Positions 19,757-27,825 of a DNA stretch of 64,000 bases are shown here, piece by piece. The notes beneath the pieces are model-generated. The model searched no databases, was not told where the DNA came from, and was given only the letters and a program-made list of their open reading frames with translations. The stretch's first letter is position 1, and each line of letters begins with the position of its first letter. The position numbers and the translations under genes were made by a program. This DNA comes from Pseudomonas sp. HR96 (lineage in GTDB: Bacteria; Pseudomonadota; Gammaproteobacteria; Pseudomonadales; Pseudomonadaceae), in assembly GCF_034059295.1 (NCBI RefSeq), contig NZ_CP139141.1, positions 3,145,001 to 3,209,000 on the forward strand, in the 5' to 3' direction.

Positions 19757-20709
19757 GCAGCCTTTCTCTCAAGCGCATCGCCGGCAAGCCGTGGCTATGG
19801 TCGTGGCTGGCAGCGGCGTTGATCTTCATCGCCAGCCTGGTAGCCAGCCAGGGCGTCGGCGCCGGCTCGCTGCTGACAGCGGCGCTGGGCTTCTCGGCGT
19901 TCTTCGTGATCGTCGGCATCGGCCAGCTGCTGGTGATCAGCACCGGGCCGGGCAATATCGACCTGTCGATACCGGCCAACGTGGCCCTGACCGGAGCTAT
20001 CGGCATGAAGCTGATGGACAGCCAGAACGACTTGATCTGGCTCGGCCTGCTCGGCGTGCTCGCGGCGGGGATCCTGATCGGCTGCGCCAACTACGCGCTG
20101 ATTCGCCTGCTGCGCATCCCGCCGATCATCGCCACCCTGTCGGCGAGTTTCCTCCTGCAATCGATGGCCATTGCCTATGGGCGCAGCGTGCGCATTCAAC
20201 CGCCCGAGGCGTTCTACGGCTTTGCCACCGGGCGGGTGCTGGGCATCCCCTACCTGGCCCTGGCCGTGGCCGCGCTCGCGGTGATGATGGGCTATGTGCT
20301 GAGTCGCACGCTCTACGGCCGCTGGACCCTGGCGGTCGGGCAGAACCCGCGGGCCGCCGAGCTCGCCGGGGTCCGGGTCGGCCGGGTGCGCTTCGCCACC
20401 TACGTGCTGAGCGCGGTGTTCGCCAGTCTCTGCGGGGTGCTGCTGGCGGGGTTTTCCGGCGGCGCCTCGTTGAGCATGGGCGACGAATACCTGCTGGCGT
20501 CGATTGCCGTGGTGGTCATCGGTGGCACCTCGGTTGCGGGTGGCTATTCCAACATTCCCGGGCTGTGGGGGGCGGCGCTGTTCCTCTACCTGCTGGTGAG
20601 CATGCTCAACAGCTTCGGCGCCAGCGCCGGGGTCCGGCTGATTCTCACCGGGGTCATCATCATCGCGGTGATCTGCGCCATGAGCGGCCGCAAGGGGGCA
20701 CGGGCATGA
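19753..20709 (+). CDS. Sugar ABC transporter permease 2 (RbsC-like)
   Basis: 318 residues with 8-10 predicted membrane helices, BPD_transp_2 family. Matching family blocks are GPGNIDLSIPANVALTGAIG and the late loop DEYLLASIAVVVIGGTSVAGG. It pairs with permease 1, giving a heterodimeric CUT2 importer rather than the more common homodimer. Starts and stops overlap on both sides by ATGA, so translation of the operon is tightly coupled. Confidence 0.87.
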   Translation: MSSLSLKRIAGKPWLWSWLAAALIFIASLVASQGVGAGSLLTAALGFSAFFVIVGIGQLLVISTGPGNIDLSIPANVALTGAIGMKLMDSQNDLIWLGLLGVLAAGILIGCANYALIRLLRIPPIIATLSASFLLQSMAIAYGRSVRIQPPEAFYGFATGRVLGIPYLALAVAALAVMMGYVLSRTLYGRWTLAVGQNPRAAELAGVRVGRVRFATYVLSAVFASLCGVLLAGFSGGASLSMGDEYLLASIAVVVIGGTSVAGGYSNIPGLWGAALFLYLLVSMLNSFGASAGVRLILTGVIIIAVICAMSGRKGARA

Positions 20710-21647
20710 ACAGTCCATTGATCCTGGAGACACCCGTGGGGCAGGACCTCTACCAATTTCACGACCCGCGCTTTCGCGACCTGACCCTGCCCAACACCCA
20801 GCTCGAACGCCTGTACAGCGGGTGTCGCTGGGCCGAGGGCCCGGTGTGGTTCAACGACGGCGGCTATCTTTTGTGGAGTGACATCCCCAATGAGCGGATC
20901 CTGCGCTGGACCCCCGAGGGCGGCGTCAGCACCTTCCGCGCCAATTCCAATTTCGCCAATGGCAACACCCGCGACCTGCAAGGGCGGCTGGTCACCTGCG
21001 AGCACGGCACGCGGCGGGTCACCCGCACCGAACCGGACGGCAGCATCACGGTACTGGCCGAGCGCTTCAAAGGCCGGCGGCTCAACTCGCCCAACGATGT
21101 GGTGGTGCACCGCGACGCCAGCGTCTGGTTCACCGACCCGACCTACGGGATTCTCAGCGACTACGAAGGCTTCAAGGCCGAGCCCGAGCAGGCCACCCGC
21201 AATGTCTACCGCGTCGATCCCCACAGCGGGGAACTGGCCTGCATGGCCGACGACTTCACCCAGCCCAATGGCCTGGCCTTCTCTGCCGACGGCGGTACCT
21301 TGTACGTCGCGGATTCGGCGCGCAGCCATGACCCGCACGGCGCCCATCACATCCGCGCGTTGCAGGTGCTGGAGGGTGGTCGCATCGGTGCCTCGAGAGT
21401 CTTCGCCCAGATCGAACCGGGCATTCCCGACGGCCTGCGGGTGGACGAGCAAGGTAACGTCTGGACCAGCGCTGGCGACGGTATTCAATGCTTCGCGGCC
21501 GACGGCACCCTGCTCGGCAAGATTCTGCTGCCGGAGAAGGTCGCCAACCTGACCTTCGGCGGGCCGCGGCGCAACCGATTGTTCATCACCGCCAACACGT
21601 CGCTGTACATGATTCACGTGGCGGTGGGTGGGCTGCAGCGGCCCTGA
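20706..21647 (+). CDS. SMP-30/gluconolactonase family sugar lactonase
   Basis: 313 residues with a six-bladed beta-propeller fold. The metal-binding residues expected for the family are visible: E44 (RWAEGPVW), N130 in SPNDVVV, N188 in QPNGLAF and D242 in IPDGLRVD. It should hydrolyse a sugar lactone in the cytosol, opening the ring after oxidation of the imported sugar. It is the last gene of the importer operon and overlaps permease 2 by ATGA. This suggests an oxidative, non-phosphorylating sugar route, but the dehydrogenase and dehydratase of such a route are not in this operon. Confidence 0.87.
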   Translation: MNSPLILETPVGQDLYQFHDPRFRDLTLPNTQLERLYSGCRWAEGPVWFNDGGYLLWSDIPNERILRWTPEGGVSTFRANSNFANGNTRDLQGRLVTCEHGTRRVTRTEPDGSITVLAERFKGRRLNSPNDVVVHRDASVWFTDPTYGILSDYEGFKAEPEQATRNVYRVDPHSGELACMADDFTQPNGLAFSADGGTLYVADSARSHDPHGAHHIRALQVLEGGRIGASRVFAQIEPGIPDGLRVDEQGNVWTSAGDGIQCFAADGTLLGKILLPEKVANLTFGGPRRNRLFITANTSLYMIHVAVGGLQRP

Positions 21648-21657
21648 AAGGCGGGGC

Positions 21658-21861
21658 TCAATTGTGCGGGGCGGACGTTGGCCGGTAGTAGCCGACCATG
21701 CACTGGTGTTGCAGGTTCAAGCGTTCGGGGCCAGGTTCCAGGCGCATGACATACCACAGCGAGCAGTGCTCGTCGCTGGGGTCGTACGGGCCCTGACCCG
21801 CGCAGCCTTGCAGGAGAAACGTGATTGCTACAAACGTGGCGATTGTGGCGAAAAGCTGCAT
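21658..21861 (-). CDS. Small lipoprotein, unknown function
   Basis: 67 residues. The first 20 form a signal peptide ending in the lipobox LLQGC, so the mature protein should be a lipid-anchored peptide of about 48 residues starting at Cys20. It contains two further Cys, many aromatic residues, and no known domain. It converges closely on the lactonase gene (10 bases). No function is evident. Confidence 0.6.
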   Translation of the reverse strand: MQLFATIATFVAITFLLQGCAGQGPYDPSDEHCSLWYVMRLEPGPERLNLQHQCMVGYYRPTSAPHN

Positions 21862-22000
21862 CAGAGTGCTCGGCAGGAGGGAGTACTCTGTATTTCGACT
21901 AGCTGAATCGTTTCTTTAATCCGCTGCTAGCAATGCCGGGAATGATCGACGAACGGCTCTAGTGAACCATTCATCAGGGCCGGGAGGGGCCGTGACGACT

Positions 22001-22264
22001 TCAGGTGAGGCTCGGCCCACCGGCTGCCGCACGCCGAGTGCGCGCGGCCGCGAAATCCTGGCGCAGCTCACCGACCAGCTTCAACAGGGCCCGGGTGTTG
22101 GTCAGCTCGCGCGTGGCGATGCCAGCGGCGACGAACACCACTTCATCGGTCTTGGGATGGGTGACCCGGACCGTCATGGCGCCGTCGATGCCAAAGGTGG
22201 TCTGGCAGCGCAGCGGCAGGAACTCGCGCTCCATCAGATGTTGAAGATCATGATGTGACAGCAT
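22001..22264 (-). CDS. DUF1652 family protein
   Basis: 87 residues. It matches the pseudomonad DUF1652 pattern: an N-terminal amphipathic helix, the EFLPLRCQ block, a beta section with DGAMTVRV and the final helix RALLKLVGELRQD. Members are small cytosolic proteins present in many copies in Pseudomonas and their function is not known. It is transcribed alone; the next gene on this strand is about 80 bases upstream. Confidence 0.72.
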   Translation of the reverse strand: MLSHHDLQHLMEREFLPLRCQTTFGIDGAMTVRVTHPKTDEVVFVAAGIATRELTNTRALLKLVGELRQDFAAARTRRAAAGGPSLT

Positions 22265-22344
22265 CCAGGCGGCCCCCCCGTCGAATAAACCGCCATTGAA
22301 GCATAAACCGCGACCAACGGTAATGATTTGCCGCAGTTTCGCTG

Positions 22345-22611
22345 CTACTTCCTGCCCACCAGATACCTGACCCCCAGCTCGCCGAACACTTCGCAGTGGG
22401 GCTGATTGGCTTGCAGGTGAAAGACTTCCCCCACGCCATACCAGCGCTCGCCCTCGGCGCTGCGGATGTGCAGGCTGCCGTGCAACACCAGCGCCTTGGC
22501 CTCGAAGGGGTGCGCGTGCTGCTCCAGGCTGCCGCCTGCCTCACGCTCGACCACCACGGTGGTGCCGAAGCCTTCGGCGGCCAACTGCGCGCGAAACGCT
22601 TGTTCTTGCAT
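22345..22611 (-). CDS. Small cupin-domain protein
   Basis: 88 residues forming a single cupin barrel. Motif 1 is reduced (EQHAHPFEAKALVLHG, giving two His and a Glu) and motif 2 is GEVFHLQANQPHCEVFG with a further His, so a metal site is plausible. AGGAGAAGGA precedes the ATG. It may be co-transcribed with the SDR remnant just upstream on the same strand. Cupins of this size act as isomerases, dioxygenases or sensors; no choice can be made here. Confidence 0.72.
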   Translation of the reverse strand: MQEQAFRAQLAAEGFGTTVVVEREAGGSLEQHAHPFEAKALVLHGSLHIRSAEGERWYGVGEVFHLQANQPHCEVFGELGVRYLVGRK

Positions 22612-22629
22612 GAATCCTTCTCCTCAGTG

Positions 22630-22830
22630 CTACAGGCTACAGGTCACGTCACCGTCGACCTTGATGATCTGCCCGGTAATATACGCCGCGCCAGCACTGG
22701 CCAGAAATGCCACGGTGACGGCGATCTCCTCGCTGCTGGCGTAGCGCTGGAGCGGCACGGCAAGGCGGTGCCCGCTGGACGGTTCCTCAGCGCGCCGGTT
22801 TGGGGCATCGACTGCGCTTATGCCTTGCAA
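22630..22830 (-). pseudogene. SDR remnant, C-terminal fragment only
   Basis: The last 42 residues of this 66-residue reading frame match the C terminus of short-chain dehydrogenases (PLQRYASSEEIAVTVAFLAS and YITGQIIKVDGDV). The cofactor loop, catalytic Ser-Tyr-Lys and about 200 residues that should precede it are missing. The upstream 200 bases do not encode them in any frame. It is therefore the end of a deleted gene, not a working enzyme. Confidence 0.75.
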
Positions 22831-22994
22831 TGAGGCACGAGGTTGGCCCCCTGCACGATGAACACACGGCTGCAGAAAAATCGGACAACGTTCAGGTTGT
22901 TGATTTATATGAACTTATTTACTTGATCCGGGTTTCGCTACGGTATTGCATGACATTTGCGTCAGGCAGCGAAACTGGCAGGCAACCTGCAAAT

Positions 22995-23012
22995 ACTGAC
23001 CTACCGATCAGT
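22995..23012. promoter_or_regulatory. Dyad ACTGA-N8-TCAGT upstream of hpxO
   Basis: A perfect 5-bp inverted repeat, spaced by 8 bases, lies 20 bases before the hpxO start codon. Such dyads are typical of TetR- or MarR-class repressor sites. No regulator gene for it is present next door. Confidence 0.4.
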
Positions 23013-23032
23013 TTTTTATCCAGGTTTTCCTC

Positions 23033-24229
23033 ATGTCAGCACACCCCCCCGGCTCTCTCGACATCGTCATCATTGGCGCCGGTATTGGCGGCCTCACGGC
23101 CGGCATCGCGCTGCAGCAACGTGGCCACCGCGTGCGTCTGTTCGACCGTGTAGCGCAATTGACCCCGGCCGGCGCGGCGCTGTCGATCTGGCCGAACGGC
23201 GTGCAGGTCATGCAGCGCCTGGGACTCGCCGACGCACTCAAGGCCGCCAGCGGCGAGATGACCGCCATGAGCTACAGCACGCCGCAGGGCGAACAGCTGA
23301 CCCGCTTCAGCTTGCAGCCTCTGTACGCCAGCGTCGGTCAGCGGGCCTGCCCGGTGGCGCGCACTGCTTTGCAGCAGATCCTGCTCGACGCCTGCGGTGA
23401 GCACAACGTCGCCCTGGGAGTCAGCTGCGAAAGCGTCGAGCCCAGCGCTGGCGGTATGCGTGTAACCCTGTCCGACGGCCAGCAACTGCAGGCCGACCTG
23501 GTCATTGCCGCCGACGGCACCCATTCGCGCCTGCGCAATTACGTCAGCGAGCGCCAGGTGCAGCGTGAGTATTGCGGGTATGTGAACTGGAATGGCCGCG
23601 TCGACATCGCCGATGACCTGGCGCCGGCCAATGATTGGGCGCAGTTCGTCGGGGACAACCAGCGGGTGTCGCTGATGCCGATGGGCAATGGTCAGTTCTA
23701 CTTCTTTTTCGACGTGCCGTTGCCGGCGGGTACGGCGAACCGCCGCGAAGCCTACCAGACCGAGTTGCGCGAGCACTTCCGCGGCTGGGCGCAACCGGTG
23801 CAGCGTTTGATCGATCGGCTGGACCCGACCAGTGTGAGCCGCGTGGAAATTCATGATATGCCGCCGCTGGCCAGTTTCGTCCGCGAGCGCGTGGTGCTGC
23901 TAGGCGACGCCGCGCACCCCATGGCGCCCGACCTGGGCCAGGGAGGCTGCCAGGCGATGGAGGACGCCTGGGTGCTGGCCGAGTGCCTGAGTACGCTGGA
24001 TGTCGGCAGTGCTTTGCAGCGTTATGACGCTGAGCGTGTGGAGCGTACCGCACAGATCATGCGCCGTGCCCGGCAGCGCTCGGATGTGACCCATGGCCGG
24101 GCGCCGGAGCAGACTTGGGGCTGGTATGAAGAGCTGCGCGGCGAGTCGGGTGAGCGGGTGATCGCGGGGTTGGTGAAGACGGCGGTGGGGGGTGGTTTTT
24201 TGGTGGAGGGTGCGCGCTTTCGCGCGTGA
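23033..24229 (+). CDS. hpxO: FAD-dependent urate hydroxylase, HpxO type
   Basis: 398 residues. This is a flavoprotein aromatic hydroxylase: dinucleotide loop GAGIGG (15-20), the DG motif at 161-162 and the second FAD motif GDAAHP (291-296). The HpxO blocks VGDNQRVSLMPMGNGQFYFF and MAPDLGQGGCQAMEDA are present. R211, Y223 and D300 fall where the Klebsiella enzyme has its active-site Arg, Tyr and Asp (numbering from memory). It would oxidise urate to 5-hydroxyisourate with NADH in the cytosol. No other purine-breakdown gene is nearby, so the substrate is less certain than the family. Confidence 0.75.
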   Translation: MSAHPPGSLDIVIIGAGIGGLTAGIALQQRGHRVRLFDRVAQLTPAGAALSIWPNGVQVMQRLGLADALKAASGEMTAMSYSTPQGEQLTRFSLQPLYASVGQRACPVARTALQQILLDACGEHNVALGVSCESVEPSAGGMRVTLSDGQQLQADLVIAADGTHSRLRNYVSERQVQREYCGYVNWNGRVDIADDLAPANDWAQFVGDNQRVSLMPMGNGQFYFFFDVPLPAGTANRREAYQTELREHFRGWAQPVQRLIDRLDPTSVSRVEIHDMPPLASFVRERVVLLGDAAHPMAPDLGQGGCQAMEDAWVLAECLSTLDVGSALQRYDAERVERTAQIMRRARQRSDVTHGRAPEQTWGWYEELRGESGERVIAGLVKTAVGGGFLVEGARFRA

Positions 24230-24276
24230 TGGGCTTGAGTTGTCCATGCGCTTTGTAGGCAATCTGGAAGCACCAC

Positions 24277-24375
24277 TGCACCTGATCGGCACGTGATCTG
24301 CACCTGATGTGCACCTGATGTGCACCTGATCTGCACCTGATCTGCACATGATCTGCACCTGATCTGCACCTGATG
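24277..24375. repeat. 11-bp minisatellite, nine units
   Basis: Nine head-to-tail copies of TGCACCTGATC, with the last base C or G and rare single changes, fill exactly 99 bases. The 11-bp period is close to one helical turn. It starts 47 bases past the hpxO stop codon. Confidence 0.9.
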
Positions 24376-24466
24376 TGGCTTTTGATCTGCTTTGGCTTTG
24401 GCTTTGGCTTTGGCTTTTGCTTTGGCTTTTGCTTTGGCTTTGGCTTTTGCTTTTGCTTTTGCTTTT
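24376..24466. repeat. GCTTTG/GCTTTTG short tandem repeats
   Basis: About 90 bases of 6- and 7-base units (GCTTTG, GCTTTTG) join the 11-bp minisatellite to the left arm of the palindromic element. The open frames across it translate to Leu-Trp or Ala-Leu repeats and are not genes. Confidence 0.85.
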
Positions 24467-24660
24467 GATCTTGATCTACCGCGACTTCAGCAGGCCGAAC
24501 GGAGCAGCGCGGGAGTGGTGGCGCGAGGCAGGAGCCGAGCGAGCGCCGCGCGGCCAGGGACGGCCGCTCGGCGCGTACGCCACGGAGCGATGTGGAGTGA
24601 GGGAACCCGGAGCGCAGCGTAGGGCCAATGAATGGAGCGGAGGCCTTTTGGTTACTTTTG
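24467..24660. repeat. Left arm of large palindromic repeat
   Basis: These 194 bases are the reverse complement, with scattered differences, of the right arm (26265-26468). Conserved parts include the block from CGCGACTTCAGCAGGCCGA to the GGTTACTTTTG at the inner end. Intergenic palindromes of this kind occur in many copies in P. putida-group genomes as far as I recall. No coding function is seen. Confidence 0.85.
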
Positions 24661-24834
24661 GGCCTTTCCAAAAGTGACTCGCTGTAAGAGCGAAAGGGGC
24701 CTTTGGCCGCCTTGGAGATGCCGGATAAGCTTTAATATCGCAGTAGCGACTCGTTGATTTTTAAGCTAATCCATTTCTAGGGGAGGTACGCATTCACCTT
24801 TTCGCCCTTACGGCGAGTCACTTTTGGAAAGGCC
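24661..24834. repeat. 174-bp repeat unit, copy A
   Basis: A direct repeat of copy B (26091-26264), with one difference in 174 bases (T at 24733, C at 26163). Its own ends are inverted repeats: GGCCTTTCCAAAAGTGACTC at the start and its complement at the end. It abuts the left end of the IS element. Confidence 0.92.
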
Positions 24835-26090
24835 TGTACGGACCGGACACATCGTGGACACATGTGCGGAGACATGGTTGACGCATTATCAAGTGTAGTC
24901 GGGCTGGTCGATATCGATTGTCCGCAGCAGGTGATGACAGAAATACACGTCAAACATGCTCTCACCCCTCACGCTGGGGCGTATGGCCACATGCTTGCCC
25001 AGCAACCCTTTGGCGATGCTGAAGTAACGCTTCCTGAATCGGAATCGGCTGCTATAAACCTTCGCCAGGACGTCGTCTTGCCCGTACTCGAATTCCGCTA
25101 AAACCTTCGGATATGCCCAAGGGCTGGTTCGATACCTCTGCATGGGGACTTTGTTTTCCAGCGCCTGATGCGGACGCTGCAGGTTATAAACATCGCGCCA
25201 GCGATCAAATGCCGATTGCGCTTCCTTGAACGTCGAGAACAGGTGCCCATCCAATACTTCCACCTTGAACGAGCGGTGAAATCGCTCGATCTTGCCGTTG
25301 GTTTGAGGATGATATGGGCGACTGAAACTGATGCGAATTCCCAGTTGAATCAACCAGATACTTAATTCTGTTATCTCTCCGGGATTTCGCGGCGAGCCCT
25401 TGGCGCACCGTTATCGACGTTGATTCGAGCTGGCAGACCATAACGTTCGAACACCTCGATCATCTTCTCTTTCACGGTGGGTCCTCGCTCGTTGTCGCAA
25501 GCTTGAATGGCTAGGTTGAAACGAGAATGATCATCCAGCATGGTCAATGGATGGCACCGACCTTGTTGCGTTGCAAAGTGCCCTTTGAAGTCCATCTGCC
25601 AAAGATCATTCGGCGCATCGTGCTCGAAGCGCAGTTTGGCTTCGTGTTCCTTCGCAGCAGGCTCGATCAGTCCATGGCGATGCAGGACGCTGGTTACAGT
25701 GCTGGGGGCGATCTGTTTGTTCAGGACATTGCTGATGGTGCGTCCACCCCAGGCGGGATGTGCTTTGCGCAGAGCGATCACTTGAGCTTGCAGTTGGGTA
25801 TCGGTCAGCTTCGGGCTGGTCGCGGGCTTGCGAGACCTCTCCTCAAGTCCTGCCTGGCCTAGCGCTTCGTAGCGCCCTAGCCATTTATAGGCCGTCTGCG
25901 GACTGATCCCAAATCGTCGACACAGCTCTCTTTTATTACTGCCGGGTAGCCGCGCCAAGGCTATGAACTCTTCTTTCAGACTCATGGCATCTCTCGTGTT
26001 CCAGGTCATGGTGGGATTCCGGCGAAGTGGCTCGCTGGAAGTGTCCACCATGTCCCCGCACACCCGTCAACCATGTGTCCGGTCCGTACA
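24835..26090 (-). mobile_element. IS481-family insertion sequence
   Basis: 1256 bases. The terminal inverted repeats begin TGTACGGACCGGACACAT at both ends; 18 bases are perfect and 38 of 44 match overall (24835-24878 and 26047-26090). It carries one transposase gene, broken by a frameshift. GGCC lies directly outside both ends and is a plausible 4-bp target duplication. The element sits exactly between the two 174-bp repeat units. As its only transposase is broken, it is probably not self-mobile. Confidence 0.88.
24889..26009 (-). pseudogene. IS481 transposase, frameshifted
   Basis: The N-terminal part has an IS481-type helix-turn-helix (KRELCRRFGISPQTAYKWLG) and the first two catalytic Asp of the DDE domain (LWQMDFKGHF; INVDNGAP), then stops at 25371. 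The C-terminal part, in another frame (24889 to about 25385), continues with the region GSPRNPGEITELSIWLIQLG and has the third residue in NGKIERFHR. One missing base near 25400, in the CCAAGGG stretch after VDNGAP, explains the break. Together they would make about 380 residues, normal for the family. The start may be upstream, at 26063. Confidence 0.85.
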
Positions 26091-26264
26091 GGCCTTTCCA
26101 AAAGTGACTCGCTGTAAGAGCGAAAGGGGCCTTTGGCCGCCTTGGAGATGCCGGATAAGCTTCAATATCGCAGTAGCGACTCGTTGATTTTTAAGCTAAT
26201 CCATTTCTAGGGGAGGTACGCATTCACCTTTTCGCCCTTACGGCGAGTCACTTTTGGAAAGGCC
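26091..26264. repeat. 174-bp repeat unit, copy B
   Basis: The second copy of the 174-bp unit, abutting the right end of the IS element and followed directly by the right arm. If the IS is removed and one GGCC kept, copies A and B join to form a perfect 40-bp palindrome at the junction. Confidence 0.92.
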
Positions 26265-26468
26265 CAAAAGTAACCAAAAAGCCTCCGCTCCGTTCATTGG
26301 CCCTCCACTTCGCTACGCTACGTTACGGGTTCCCTCCTTACGCATCGCTCCGTGGCGTACGCGCCGAGCGGCCGTCCCTGGCCGCGCGGCGCTCGCTCGG
26401 CTCCTGCCTCGCGCCACCACTCCCGCGCTGCTTCAGTCGGCCTGCTGAAGTCGCGGCAGATCAAGATC
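26265..26468. repeat. Right arm of large palindromic repeat
   Basis: The reverse complement of the left arm, running from CAAAAGTAACC next to unit B to AGATCAAGATC at the outer end. It is about 10 bases longer than the left arm because of small insertions, for example in the CTTCGCTACGCTACG stretch. Confidence 0.85.
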
Positions 26469-26555
26469 AAAAGCCAGATCAAAAGCAAATCAAAAGCCAG
26501 ATCAAAAGCCAGATCAAAAGCCAGATCAAAAGCAGATCAAAAGCTAGATCAAACC
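26464..26555. repeat. AGATCAAAAGC(C) minisatellite
   Basis: About eight head-to-tail units of 11-12 bases, AGATCAAAAGC with or without an extra C. It ends inside the stop codon region of the DUF2945 gene. The complementary motif GGCTTTTGATCT appears once in the left flank, so the two flanks share an ancestor but expanded differently. Confidence 0.85.
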
Positions 26556-26758
26556 TTATGCAACGCCTCCCCATGATGCATCGCCAGGTGCCCGGTCTTG
26601 TCGCTCTTGACCTCATACTGCGGAGCTTCCCTGGAAGCCGGCCGATGTTTGCCCATGAACTCCACGGCCGAATGGTGCACCTTGGTCACCTTGCCATGCA
26701 CCTCACCCACATCCGAATTCCACCGTACAGCATCGCCAACCTTGAACGAACGGGACAT
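26549..26758 (-). CDS. DUF2945 / HVA1-type small protein
   Basis: 69 residues. The sequence SFKVGDAVRWNSDVGEVHGKV and the YEVKSDKTGHLAMHHGEAL end match the DUF2945 (hypervirulence-associated, Tudor-like) family, found in many bacteria with no firm role. It is predicted to be a small soluble beta-barrel protein. Its stop codon falls in the minisatellite of the palindromic element, so the repeat reaches right up to the gene. Confidence 0.8.
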   Translation of the reverse strand: MSRSFKVGDAVRWNSDVGEVHGKVTKVHHSAVEFMGKHRPASREAPQYEVKSDKTGHLAMHHGEALHKV

Positions 26759-26821
26759 GACACGGTTCTCCTCGGGCTCATGTTCAACTGAGCCTGTCAG
26801 CCCCAGAAAATTCCCACCCGA

Positions 26822-27727
26822 TCACACCCGGCCAAACCGCTGCACCATGAATTCGACAAAGCTGCGCAGTTTCGGCGAGCCCCGCCGGTCAGGCAGATAG
26901 AGCAGGTGCAGCGCCCGCTGCGGCAATTGGTAATCCGCGAACAGCTCAAGCAACCGGCCCGTGGCGATATCGTGCGCCACCACCACCGCCGGCAGCAGAG
27001 CAATGCCCATACCGGCAAGCGCCGCTTCGCGCAGTGCCGGGCCGTTGTTCAGTTGCACCCGGCTGTCGACATTCAGCACATGCTCGCCATCGGCGCCGCG
27101 CAGGCGCCACAGCGCGCGGCTGTCGCTGGCGGCGCCTCGGGCTGCGTACAGATAGGTCAGGCAATCATGCGCGGCCAGGTCGCGCGGGTGCGCCGGATGA
27201 CCGCGGCGTTGCAGATAGTCCGGTGCGGCGCACAGCGTCAGTGCGTGGGGCTGCAAGGGTTGCGCGATGACCTCGGCGTCCGGCAGGTCGCCAATGCGGA
27301 TCGCCGCCTCGAATCCGTCCTCGAGCAGGTCCACCAGGCGGTCGCTGAAAATCACGTCCAGGTCCACCTTGGGATAGCGCTGCAGATAGTCACGCAAGGC
27401 CGGCATCAGCCGATCCAGGCCAAACGCGTGCGGCACGCTGATGCGCAGTCGGCCTTGAGGCTCGGCGCGGGCGGCCGAGGCCAGCGTCTCGGCATCCGCC
27501 ACCAGGCCGAGGATCTCCACGCAGCGCTGGTAGTAGCCGATGCCGAATTGGGTCAGGTGCTGCTGGCGGGTGGTGCGGTTGAGCAGCTTCATGCCCAGGT
27601 GCTCTTCGAGCATGCGCAGATGGTTGCCGACCATGGTCGGGGTCAAATCACTGGCCTCGGCTGCGGCGGTGAGGCTGCCTTTGTCGACGATGGAGACGAA
27701 CAGCTGCATGGCCTTGAGCAGATTCAT
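26822..27727 (-). CDS. LysR-family regulator
   Basis: 301 residues. An N-terminal winged helix-turn-helix (about 1-65, with GSLTAAAEASDLTPTMVGNHL) is followed by an inducer-binding domain of periplasmic-protein fold. The subfamily resembles the DsdC/CrgA-like group that controls a divergent oxidoreductase. ATG at 27727 is preferred over TTG at 27733 because AAGGA then has normal spacing. It is divergent from the quinone-oxidoreductase-like gene across 98 bases, its most likely target. Confidence 0.87.
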   Translation of the reverse strand: MNLLKAMQLFVSIVDKGSLTAAAEASDLTPTMVGNHLRMLEEHLGMKLLNRTTRQQHLTQFGIGYYQRCVEILGLVADAETLASAARAEPQGRLRISVPHAFGLDRLMPALRDYLQRYPKVDLDVIFSDRLVDLLEDGFEAAIRIGDLPDAEVIAQPLQPHALTLCAAPDYLQRRGHPAHPRDLAAHDCLTYLYAARGAASDSRALWRLRGADGEHVLNVDSRVQLNNGPALREAALAGMGIALLPAVVVAHDIATGRLLELFADYQLPQRALHLLYLPDRRGSPKLRSFVEFMVQRFGRV

Positions 27728-27825
27728 CAGCAAGTTTTCCTTGGTAGTGAAGCAACTGTTTGCCCATTTATGGTTTTTTTCAAGCGAATAGTATGGAACT
27801 CACCGACCCACAAGGAGCAGTCAGC

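Noticed and set aside
24277..24375. CRISPR array
   Set aside because: The 11-bp units are contiguous with no spacers, and no cas gene is present.
24375..24677. Plus-strand frame of Leu-Trp repeats
   Set aside because: It is a translation of the GCTTTG repeats and palindrome arm, not a protein gene.
25371..25420. Programmed frameshift in the transposase
   Set aside because: CCAAGGG is not a classic slippery heptamer and IS481 elements normally have one frame; a deletion is simpler.
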